Under the pieces are notes generated by a model. The model searched no databases. It was not told the DNA's origin and saw only the letters and a list, made by a program, of their open reading frames with translations. Shown in pieces: positions 22,949-34,019 of a stretch of 64,000 nt of DNA. How positions within the stretch are numbered: the stretch's first letter is position 1; each line of letters starts with the position of its first letter. This DNA comes from Epinephelus fuscoguttatus (taxonomy: Eukaryota; Chordata; Actinopteri; Perciformes; Serranidae), in NCBI RefSeq assembly GCF_011397635.1, contig NC_064759.1:23770428-23834427 (forward strand). Direction: 5' to 3'. Position numbers and translations under genes: made by a program.

Positions 22949-23942
22949 CTAAATGTTTGGATGCAGAACAGAAACGTACTTCTCATTGCCTCGAACTGGT
23001 AAATGGGCATAATCCTGCATATAAATGTTTCTTGCATTCTGTAATGAGAAGACATTTAAGCAGACAGGTTCCAAGCCAGGATGTTCTGTCATGCACATGG
23101 AGGGATTTTGGAGCTGGTTCATCCTTCTGAGTACCTGTGCAATGAAAAGAGGCAAATGTGTGTTTTTTGCAGAGTTCATAAGCACACTGGACGAGGAATA
23201 CTCATTGTGTATGATACCTACTTTTGGGGTCTCCCTGCAACAAACGTTTTCTCTTTCAGTGGGCATTGTGGCACAATTCCCACATGTGCACCTTTTCAGG
23301 GGAAAGAAAGGAGAATTAGAACTACTTTAGGAAAAAGAAGGTAGGTAATGCTGGTGCAGGTGTATAAAAGATGACTGGAGGACGCTATGTTTGAGTGTTA
23401 AGTGATATAGTGACACCATATTTACAGGTATTGACTTTTCGCCTGTAATCTTATTAGCAATAACATGGCGACTACACCGGGCATTTGGCCAAAATAGTAC
23501 ATGGTATGGGACATACCAACTTATATTCAAGCTATACTATTACTGCATTATTACCTGGCATGATGCTATAAACTGCATGCTATGAAAACTGCATGTTATG
23601 TAACAAGATACGTTCAAGTTACACATTTTCATAACTTCACTATGACCATGGATATAAAACTAAGTACATTTGCACTACTTTTTATGTTTTGACACAACAC
23701 GTAAAACTGGGACGCTACATGCCTCGTTAGCGAAAACCGGATTGAGGTACATATCTAACTTCTCATTCTCACTCAAAATGAAAATAACTTTACCACTCAG
23801 AGACATCTTGTTGTACACACGTTTCTTCCACCACCTCAGCATCGTCACTCTCTGGTTCTGGTTCCGACTCCGGTTCAAACATAAAAGAGCGAATTCCATA
23901 AACAGCTGCCCGGTCAGGTTGTTCATTTGGTGCGTGCGCCAT
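22949..23942 (-). CDS. P2X7-ballast-like second ORF of the TTAA transposon
   Basis: On the minus strand a first exon (23942-23794) starts at an ATG and encodes MAHAPNEQ, then an acidic EPESEPEPESDD stretch, ending at a GT donor. A second exon (about 23300-22949) encodes CTCGNCATMPTE, then CCRETPKV, then CMTEHPGLEPVCLNVFSLQNA. The C-x-C-x2-C...CC...C-x-T-E-H-P pattern resembles the dinuclear-zinc ballast domain of the P2X7 receptor tail. Proteins with this domain outside receptors are known in animals. No membrane segment is visible. The two genes of the element converge, with about 500 bp between their stop codons. The intron boundary on the 3' side and the true C-terminus are uncertain, and a frame break cannot be excluded. 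Confidence 0.6.
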
Positions 23943-24237
23943 GACGAAGGGATTGTTGTTGTTTGGAGTCGGCCAACTCGTGGATGTATTGGGCCAGCCC
24001 CCATCCCGGCCCTGTCCTTCCTGCAGCCAATCAGCACGCGCATCATTATCATTAATCCAATGAGCATCCGGACCAGTCAAAATCTCGCATCTACTCTCGC
24101 GAGAGAAAATCGCAGTATGGCAGGGGGGGCAAAACAAGCTCAATGTTTGATTTTTTTTGGCAAATTAATTTAAAACATTTTTTTTTAGGACAATTAAAGA
24201 GAGACAGGATATGTTAAAACACCAGGTGATGACTCCT

Positions 24238-24540
24238 TTACAATATAATGCATTTACACGCAGTTTTGGTTTATTCTAAATTTAACCATACTAGATTTGC
24301 TGCCTCACACTTGAATGCCTCTGTGAACCCTTTAAGTTGCACTTACAGTTCAAATCCATGTCTGTGAAAACATGGATGCTGCACATACATCTTCAACCCG
24401 ACAGCACAGAAGATCTATACTATCAGCACAGTTTTACAGTGGGCATCCATGATTAGTGTTGCCAATTCGGCATCCAACAAAATGTCTCCCCTTCTTTTCT
24501 TGAGATATGAAGTTAAGTAATGGCCAAAAAAGTGTTCATG
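24238..24540. other. Unassigned intergenic DNA
   Basis: No gene, repeat end or RNA was recognised in this short stretch between the transposon and the tandem repeats. Confidence 0.4.
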
Positions 24541-24677
24541 CAGAACATTATGATGTCACAGTAAAGATGACTTTTGACCTTTTGTCACTTCATCATTATG
24601 TCTATCAGACATTTATGTGCAGTTTTGTCATAGTAACATGAATTCTTGAGTTTTGGCCAAAAACATGTTTTGTGAGG

Positions 24678-24692
24678 AGGTCACAGTGACCT
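24678..24692. promoter_or_regulatory. Perfect estrogen response element palindrome
   Basis: AGGTCACAGTGACCT matches the consensus AGGTCAnnnTGACCT exactly. It is directly followed by a TGACCTTTGACT half-site pair that resembles a DR1 (RXR/HNF4/PPAR) site. It lies 1.4 kb upstream of the C4 start codon, within the tandem repeat. Function is not shown. Confidence 0.5.
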
Positions 24693-24820
24693 TGACCTTT
24701 GACTGCAAGTACATTTTTAAGTTTAAGTGGACGTTTGTGTCAAATATGAAAAAATGCCCTCAATGTGTTCTTAAATATCACATTCACAAGAATAAGACAG
24801 ATGCGAGGTAACAGTGATCT

Positions 24821-24833
24821 TGACCTTTGACCA
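24821..24833. promoter_or_regulatory. DR1-type nuclear receptor site
   Basis: TGACCTTTGACCA differs by one base from the inverted form of the DR1 consensus AGGTCAAAGGTCA. The adjacent palindrome in this repeat unit is degenerate. Confidence 0.4.
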
Positions 24834-24942
24834 CTAAAATCTAATCAGTTCATTGTTGAGTCCAGGTGAACATTTGTGCCGAATTCGAAGGAATCCCCCA
24901 AGGTGTTCTTGACATATCACCTTCATAAGAATGATACAGACA

Positions 24943-24957
24943 AGGTCACAGTGACCT
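24943..24957. promoter_or_regulatory. Second perfect estrogen response element palindrome
   Basis: AGGTCACAGTGACCT again, in the last tandem unit, 1.1 kb upstream of the C4 start codon. Confidence 0.5.
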
Positions 24958-25130
24958 TGGCTTATGACCTATGACCGCCAAAATCGAATTAGTTCATTGT
25001 TGAGTCCAAGTGGACATTTTTGCCACATTTGAAGAAATTCCCTAAAGATGTTTTTGAGATATTACATTCACAAGAGTGGGATGTATGGATGGATGTATGG
25101 TTGGACATATGGACGGATGGAAAACCAAGC

Positions 25131-26066
25131 TGTTCATGTAGAAAAAAGTTTCTGACTTAGTCTTTGAATATATTTGTTACTGTTATCCACAATCTAATGA
25201 AATCTGTGTCATAAATCTTAAATCAGTTCCATTTTACCAGAGCAGAACACAGTTTGGCAGCTTTTTAAATTCCATTCAGCATACAATCCGTTCACTGATG
25301 ACTACACCCGTACAATAGGTTATAAAAGTACAAGTAAACTACACCAGAGATTTATGATCTGTTAAACAAGCAGCTTTAGTTACAACTAATGAGATATATT
25401 AAAACATTTGAATCACCAAACAAATGGTTGTAATTAAGTTAACAGATTTTACTGAGCTCTACTTCACTCTAAATCATTCCTGAACCAGTAAACAGTGTTC
25501 ACTCCATCCAATACCCAAAGAGCCCAGACTGGGAAATGGGAAAAATCTATCCTGACTCAAATCTGACTCACAGTGACCGATGAGCAAATGGTTCCACATT
25601 GTGTAACAAAAGCACTTCCCCTGCTGCACGCCAGGCAGCAGTGATATAAAACTGACTTTTATAAAATCAAACCTGTTGTAGTCTGATATGCATCTGTCAG
25701 TTCACTATGATCTGATCTGTTTTGTTGTCCTCACGTTTCATATTAATCTGTTTAGATTGTGTATTTTTATGTATGTATAAATTTACATATTATTGAACTA
25801 AAGAATATGTCACACATCTGTATATGTTATATCTGACAGCATGATGATTTTCTCAATTTATGTATTACCAGTTAGCACAGCCTACATGAGCCATCACTCT
25901 GAGGAGTGATATTTCTTTGAAAGACATCATGGGGAAAAAAAAAAGAAAAAACAGAGGGAGGGCACTGAGAGATCCAACGATTGAGAAATACAGGGGCGGG
26001 TAAATACCAAAATCTCAGTTAATGAGAAGCTGGTGTCAGAGCAGGCAAAGAAATAGGAGCTACACA
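25131..26066 (+). promoter_or_regulatory. 5' flank and presumed promoter of the complete C4 gene
   Basis: About 900 bp upstream of the C4 ATG holds no other gene. A GC box GGGGCGGG lies at 25993-26000, 67 bp before the ATG. A TATA-like GATATAAAA lies near 25640, too far for a simple 5' end unless there is a long leader. The transcription start cannot be placed from sequence alone. Confidence 0.4.
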
Positions 26067-29000
26067 ATGGAGTGCTACGTCTTTTCAGTACTGCTCCTGA
26101 TCTTGACTGAGGGATCAGCTTCTTCAGTGGACGACGGGTAAACGTAGAACTAGCTGCATGAATCTACATTATGTAAAAATTGAATGTGATTCCAACCTTT
26201 CTGTGTTCAGTGCAAAGAGGGTTAATATAAGCTGTTTTATAAGATTTTATATTCTGAAACATAATAATCAACATGTTTTCAGCAAATGTTATGTGATTAT
26301 GACATTTTTTCCGATGAATACAAAATATAGCCATAAAGGATACAGTAAATGTTATTTTTCACCATTGTGTGCAGATTCTTAATCTCAGCCCCTGGAGTGT
26401 TTCATGTGGGTGTTAACAAGAAAGTGTCTGTCCAGATGGGAAAGACTTATCTCAACATTCCTGTTACTCTTTACTTGGAGCATGAAGCTAGCGCTACGAT
26501 AGTGTCTGAGAAGAAAACAACTCAATGTACTGTGGAAGGAGAGGTCAAAACAGTTGAGCTCATGGTATGAGACACTAAAGCACTCATACTAAAAGCAAAC
26601 TATTTCTGACAGGAATAAGATGTCATTAACCTTAACATCTAATTTTCATATTTACAGATAGACAAGGAAAAAATGTCAAGATTCCTAAAAAATTATGAAC
26701 ACTCCTACCTTTTGCTGGTGGCAAAGTTCTCCGACCAAGATTTAAAGAAGACACATGTCCTGGTATCAAAACGCAGGGGCAATATCTTCATTCAGACTGA
26801 TCAGCCAATCTACAACCCAACTCAGACAGGTAAAAGGAAAGTCAATAAATGTGCAAAAATGTAAAGCAATGTGCTATAATTCCCCCCTCAACAGATAATT
26901 AACAGTGATTGCCTTTAAAGACATTTTACATGGATTATCTCTCTTCTAGTGAAATACAGGATATTCACTCTTGACCACTCATTCAGGCCTCATGACGAAG
27001 TGTTCCAGATATCAGTATTTGTGAGTACATACATTTTCTATAGGAATAATGTTTGATAATAATAATAATGATTTAATTTCATGATTGATGCTTCTATTAT
27101 TTTATGACAGAATGCTGCTGGAAACAGAGTAATTAAGTCCCTTAGGACTGCAAAGGGAGGAATTCTCCAAGACTACTTCTTCATTCCCGATGTTTCTAAG
27201 TACGTTAAAATAGATTCATAGTTAAGTGTGTCTACCATAACAGCACAGGAAGTCTGGCATACCATTATAACAGGTGAATATTTTGTTTACAAAGAATGGG
27301 CACATGGAAGATTACAGCACACTATAAAGACGATGAAGCAAATGCTGCTTCCCGAGAGTTCAAAGTCCAAAGATTTGGTAAGCTCATTTGATTTTAACGT
27401 TTCTTTAAAATTACCAAATAAAATTTCTTCCCTCTAAAAACATTTTTATTGTTACACTCCCTAGTTTTACCAAGTTTTGAGGTGAACATCGGAATGGAAC
27501 AGCGCTATGTTTTGTTGAGTGCTGAACAGTTTGCCTTCACCATCTCAGCAAGGTAAGTGTTAATTAAAGCACAAGAAACATGTGTTTTGGGCTGTAAACT
27601 ACATGATATGATTGTACTGTGAAAGAACATATCAGCGCTGGTGTTGATACTGACTTTTTGACAAATTTATAAAAATTGGCATTTTATGGGTTGAAAATCG
27701 CTCAACATGTCATCCACTGTTCTGCCCAGTGGTGTAGTCAAGGGTATATGCAGGTATATAGAGTATTTTACCCAACTCGTTTTCTGGCCTTTTACAGTAT
27801 ATCCACCTGTCAGACAAAAGGTAAGAGCAAGGTAAAAAAAAAAAAATACATATACAAGTCATTACCTTATGGAGATGCTAACATTGTGGCCAAGGTTACT
27901 GACGGCTAGCATTAGCCTACCTAGCTAACTTTGTGCATAAGCTATCAAATTATACCCAGTTACTTGAGTCAATATTAACATAAAATATATCAATTAATTC
28001 CATCATTGAGGCGAAGCTCCTGGATCAACTGGTGGTACTCCCCGTGACCAGTATAACAGCACTGGGACTTTTAGCTATGCATCCATCACTGTGCCTCACG
28101 CGTTCTTAACTATTATTTACGTTAACCTTAAATTAGCCTACATTAAAGGTTGTTGTTTCAAACTTTGCACAGCAACGAAAAGCATAATATTCCCACACAA
28201 AACATTTAAGTTTAATAATGCATGGTTGTCGGAAAAGGATGAAGGGAAGTAAAGAAGCCTGGATGCTTCACTGCAAATCTCCAGGTATGCTCATATGACA
28301 TCAGAAGATGATGCAACATGCTGATTAAGCTGCTAACTCATCGGCATCACACATATGCAACCAAAGCGACTCTCGACAGACATACTTCACCAGTTGCAAA
28401 ATAAATGGACATGGCTCCACGAGGACAGCACGAGTGTCGACATAGAGGGATACTCACTCATAAGGGCTGACCGGGATAGTGTGTCATCTAACAAATCCAT
28501 TGGTGGAGGTCTCTGCATGTACATTGCTAATTCCTGGGCCACACAATTCAGAGTGCTCCAGAGAGTGTGCACTAGAGACTACGAGCTGCTGTCTGTTTCT
28601 ATCAGACCATTCTACCTACCGCGGGAGTTTGGGCAAATCACCATCATCCTTGTTTATGTCCCTGGGCCCAACAATAAAGAAGCTGCGGAAGTCATAACTG
28701 ACTGCTACAATTCTGCTCTCTCCCGATCGGCTGACCAGCCGGTGTTTATTTTGGGAGACTTCAACATCTGTCAGCTGTCACCGCATCTCCAGACTCTGCA
28801 GCAGTATGTAACCACGGCCACTCGCTCCACTCGCATACTGGACCAGTGCTTCGGGAATACCCCTGACGCACACAAGTCAGTGAGCCGGGCCTCCTCTTGG
28901 AAAATCGGATCACAATGTTATCCATCTCCTCCCGAAATACAGACAGAAAGTCAAACGTGAGGAACCTCGTCTAAAAACTGTACAGCAATGGTCTGAGGAT

Positions 29001-32000
29001 GGGGAGGAGGAGCTCAGACGCTGTTCTGACACCACGGACTAGAGCGTTTTCTGACGCATGCGCTGATCCACATGAACTGACGGACACAATCACAAGTTAC
29101 ATTAAGTTCTGTGGGGACACTACTATCCCAACTAAGACAGTTAAGGTGTTTAGTAATAATAAGTCATGGCTCTCGAAGGATTTTAAAATATGTTTAAATG
29201 AAAAAAAGGCTGCATTTTTGAGAGGAGAAGTGGATTTAATAAGGGAAAAAGAGAAGGAGTTTAGGCGGAGAGTTTTTAAAGCCAAGATAGATTTTAAGAA
29301 TAAAATCAAGCAAAAGTTCTGTTCAGCCAATGTAAAACAAGCTTGGGAGTGACTAAATGTCATGATGGGCAGGGAACAGGAAAAACAAAGGGTAAATATA
29401 GCAGATTGCAGCAGATTTGTTAATGATCTGAACACCTTTTATGGTAGGTTTGATGTAAGAGACCCTAAAGCAGGCTACAGTACTGTCTGTGAACAGATAG
29501 TAAGTTATGACCCTATCCAACTTTCTGAGGAAGAAGTAGGCAGATGTCTCTCCAAAATCAAACCTAACAAAGTGCCTGGGCCCGAAGGCTTCAGAGGTGG
29601 TTAAATCATGCTATCAACAGCTTAAAGGGGAAGTTCCGTTTTTTACAACCTGGACCTTATTCCTGGCATTAAATACGGTTGTTTACTCACCCAGATAAGT
29701 TTGGTGTCATTTGGAGTCCTTCGGAAGATATTTAGATCTGCGAGAGCCGCGTACATCCATATAGTGGGAATGATCGGGGCACCGACAATGAGGCTCTAAA
29801 TAACATATTATCTGCCGCGAAACTAGTTCATTTCACCAATATGTTTTTATGAATCGCTAGAGTTGCTTGTCATCATCATCATCCGGGTCATTTATACTGA
29901 CCTACTAACCTCTGACCTGGATATGTCAGAGGCAATTCGTAAAGACAATCCTCTTTACCACCGAAGCGTTCACCTTTCTGTTTCTCACTTTTTGTCACTG
30001 AGCACTATGTAATAATAAATTCACATTTTGCATAAGCAGCGCCTCTGCTTTTTGTGCAGTGTGCGGGCCGCTCTACACAAGCGATGAGAAGAAACTAAAG
30101 AAATGTAAATTCTCATAGTTATTTACTTATCAAGCAAACAAATTCAATGAAAATAAACAACTTATGCATGTGTGTAGGCTAACGTTACTTACTCAATCGA
30201 AAGTTGCCCGTTCGGTCCTGCAGGCTTTGGCTGGGTCTTCCAGTTTACTTTCGGGACACGAAAAAAGTCTCTACAACAGCCCGGTTGATCATAGAAGTGA
30301 AATCCTCTGTAGTTGTGAGTAGCTGTAACGCATTAACGTAACTACTTTTATTGGGTAAAAAGTAGTGTAACGCGTTACTACTGAAAATATGGTAACGGAA
30401 CGTAGTTACTTTGTCAGTTGGGCACAACGTTACTTTTTCCGGGGACAGATTTGACAGTGACACTGCCTGTCTGCCTCAGCTGCGCACTAGGCAGGAACTG
30501 TGACAGTTGCCATGTCAACAGTACAGACAGGAGCGCCAAAATCAAGAATCGTATGAGGAATATGGAAGATACACACGCCTCCTCGGATTATTTTAACGGT
30601 TTGTCAACCGAAGACAGGTTAGCTTATTGTAATAAGCTAACAATTAGCAACGCAGTGAGGTTTCCTGACCGGTACTTAATGTCGGGTCAGTGGGTCACGA
30701 AATGGCCTAAGCTACAGTGGCCGGACATTTTTTTATATCTTGTGGAGAAAACCAGCGTTTATACGCATGAAAAACTCAAGGCATATAAATTCCTTGATGT
30801 GTATAATTTTGTACTTTGCGGTCATGTCCAAGATATTGAATATCGGGATTTATCTGATGGTTTTTGTGCTCTATGGACCGAAGTACTGCAGAGCCAGCGA
30901 CAAGGACACAAAACAGTAACGTTAACTAATGTATAAGACCTGGGCGATTCTGAACAAGTTGACCAACTATATACTGACAGCGAATTGCACTTGTATGGCT
31001 GGGTAAGTGTTGTTTAATGTAAGATTAACCTCGCTAGTCAGACCTCAGACATGGGCAACATACGACCCCGGAACCTCAAAGGAAATCAAAACAACCCCCA
31101 AAACATCAATAAAATGTAGCATTGTGTTAACAGAAAACAGAACAATCATAACCTGCCTACCTTCCTGGCACTGTGTGAAGGGCAGCCTGTTGCAGCAGCT
31201 CCTATTTTGTGTATTTTAAATTGCTGCTGTGACATTGAAATTTCCCCCCGAGGGGTTAATAAAGTACCTACCATACCATACCAGAAGAGAAAATGAATTA
31301 ATTTATTCGTGCAGGTCTGTAGCTTACTGCAAAGTATGAGTCTGTTACACAAGCACAGTCTCACAGTTACACACGTAATAACAGAACAGAAAATGATTTA
31401 TTCATGAATATGACACTATTTGTTCAAAGATAGTATCTGTGAATATTAATATTTTCCTCATTCAGTGATGCAGCAGGTCTGGCAAATAGGCTATTAGTAG
31501 TAGTAATCTGTCATGTAACAAATTCATGTAGCCTAGTTAACACAAATTAACTCTCACTCTTTAATCTTTATTTTATCACCAAAGTGGTAAATACCAGTGG
31601 GAAACTCGGATTTTTTCACATTTAGGAAATTAGATGGGGTTCTACCCAAAGTCAAGCACCATAAAAGTAACGTAAAAGTAACGTAAAAAGTTACTTTTCA
31701 CAGAGGGTAACTGAGTAAAGTAAGGGATTACTTTTTTTTAAGAAGTAACGAGTTACGAGCAAACACTACTTTTTAAAAGTAACTTCCCCAACACTGGTTG
31801 TGAGACAGTCATTTCTGGAGACATCCAGACGTGTATCTCCTGGCCTCAAATCCCACTAGGAGCAACAAAGACATTCCTCCTCTGTTGGCATAGAGGAACA
31901 CTGTTCACAAGAACACCACCAGTTAGCATCAGTTAGCTCGGACGTGCAGCAGTTTGTTGTTCTCTGGCCAGCTGTTCCTCTCTCTGCCTCCGCATCCTCC

Positions 32001-33967
32001 TTTCAAAGAGCTCCTCATCCGTATACTCTGGCTCAAAACGGTAAGGACGTCCATCGTATTCAAAGTCGTCGTCCACAACCTCAAAATCTGACAAATATTC
32101 AGCCATGTTTCAGCCTAAACAGAGCGTAAACAGAGCCTTGACGGGTGTGCGGCACACGCACCTGGATGACATCATCCAGGTCAGAGGTTAGTAGGTCAGT
32201 ATAAATGACCTGGATGATGATGATGATGACAAGCAACTCTAGCAATTCATAAAAACATATTGGTGAAATGAACGAGTTTCGCGGCAGATAATGTGTTAAT
32301 TAGAGCCTCATTGTCGCTGCCCCAATCATTCCCACTATATGGATGTACGCGGCTCTCGCGGATCTAAATATCTTCCGAAGGACTTCAAATGACACCAAAC
32401 TTATCTGGGTGAGTAAACAACCGTATTTAATGCCAGGAATAAGGTCCAGGTTGTAAAAAAAACGCAACTTCCCCTTTAAGGGGTTTGTCACTCAGCTGTT
32501 TCAGACCTTGCTGAATTGTTGTGGTTAGGAAAGATACAACAGTTCAGACCTTGCTGAACTGTTGTATCTTTCCTAACCAATGGAAAAAATCCACAATAAT
32601 ACCTATACCTAAAATCTCCAGGGCCACGGCTCTTAAGGATTTTAGACCGGTGGCACTCACTCCACATTTAGCTAAATGCATGGAGAGAGTGGTCAGCAAC
32701 CATCTGATGCTCCATGTCAGTGACCAACTTGACCCCTTTCAGTTTGCCTACAGACCACATAGGGGCACAGAAGATGCAGCTGTTACCCTGGTGGACTATG
32801 TAGCCAAACATCTGCAACAGCCAAATACACTGGCCCGGGTTCTTTTGATTTTAGTTCTGCTTTTAATACTATGCACATTTTTGAACGACTTTTTGTGATG
32901 AATGTGAACGGCGGGCTGATTCACTGGATTAGATTTTTTTTAACTGACCCCCCTCAGAGGGTTTTTATGAATGGGGTCTACTCAGATGAGCTGGTTTTAA
33001 ATACTGGAGTGCTGCAAGGCTGTGTGCTGTCACCTAAGTTGTTTTCCATCTACATTAATGCCTTCATTGTGAATGACAAAAATGTTCAACTGTTTAAATA
33101 TGCAGATGACTTGGCCTTGGTTGGGCTCATATCAGAAAACTAACCCAACACACGAGGGAGCTTCTTTAAGATATGTTTCGGTATTGCAGGACTGGTGCCA
33201 GGCCAGTTATTTGGAAATGAATGTGGCCAAAACAAAAGAACTTGTAGTACATACTAAGGGAGTTACTAATGTTACCCCTGTTGTGCTTAACAACCAGCCT
33301 GTGGAGGTTGTGGATCATTTTACGTATTTGGGTGCAATCATTGATCCCACCTTGAGTTTTAATGAGCACTCAGATAGCATTTTTAAGAGAACAAATCAGC
33401 GACTGTTTTTAATTAGGAAACCGAAGAGCTTTGGTGTAAGCAGTCACATATTGGAAATGGCATACAGAGGTCTTGTGGAAAGCATCTTGCAGTTTAATAT
33501 AGCTGCTTGGTATGGGAATCTGAATGTGAGGCAGAAAAACAAGCTTTCTTCAATTGTGAAAATTGCAGGGAAGGTGGTTGGTAAGCCACACTTCCAACTT
33601 GGGTGAGCTGTTCAATGGGGCAGTTGTTAGGAAGGCCAGACAGATATCTGGGGATACATCACACCCCTTACACTCACGAACTACTTCCATCCAGCCACAA
33701 ATTCAGAGTCCAGAGGGTGAGCCGGAACATATATAAGAAATCTTTCATTCCATATGCCATACATACTCTGAAAATAACATGACTGTACCTGCTGTTGCTG
33801 GATTTTTTTTGTTTTGGTTTTTTTCCTATTTGCACAACAACTTTACTCAGCTTTACTTTTCTATTCCTTTCTGTTGTGTGTCTTGATGAGTGTCCTGGTT
33901 TTGCCTTGTGTGGTTTGGTGTCTGGAGAGGCCAAAGACAAATTTCCACTACAGTGGATAATTAAGTT

Positions 33968-34019
<52 letters not shown>

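Larger units (their letters stand above)
16839..24237. mobile_element. TTAA-type two-gene DNA transposon (Kolobok-like, tentative)
   Basis: A 7.4-kb element starts AGGAGTCATCAACCGG and ends with the near-inverted CCAGGTGATGACTCCT. The left flank is TTAA (16835-16838) and the right flank TTAC (24238-24241), consistent with a TTAA target with one later change. On the plus strand it carries a spliced THAP/DDE-type transposase pseudogene (17127-22435). On the minus strand, converging on it, is a P2X7-ballast-like gene (about 22949-23942). TTAA targets together with a THAP zinc finger suggest the Kolobok superfamily, but I infer this without a search. Confidence 0.75.
24540..25130. repeat. Teleost-type tandem repeat, about 150-bp units
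   Basis: Units contain 'gtgaccttgacctttgacc', 'gttcattgttgagtcc' and 'gaaattccc', ending in a GGATGGATG-like run. At least three units are visible between about 24670 and 25100, preceded by a more diverged one. This type of repeat is widespread in fish genomes. It lies 0.9-1.5 kb upstream of the C4 start codon. Confidence 0.8.
29626..32475. mobile_element. TTAA-flanked DNA transposon inside the LINE
   Basis: 2.85 kb, starting AGGGGAAGTTCCGT and ending with a near-inverted copy. TTAA duplications are at 29622-29625 and 32476-32479. Terminal inverted repeats are about 310 bp long and very similar. Inside are a minus-strand ballast-ORF first exon (about 31932-32105) and a nested hAT-like element (30320-31796). 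No transposase was recognised. Confidence 0.85.

Noticed and set aside
27840..27909. Possible C4 exon starting YIYK after exon 7
   Set aside because: It follows an A-run, runs into a stop and lacks the expected downstream residues. The true continuation (KGAYHCQFGF) is at 36316 in correct phase.
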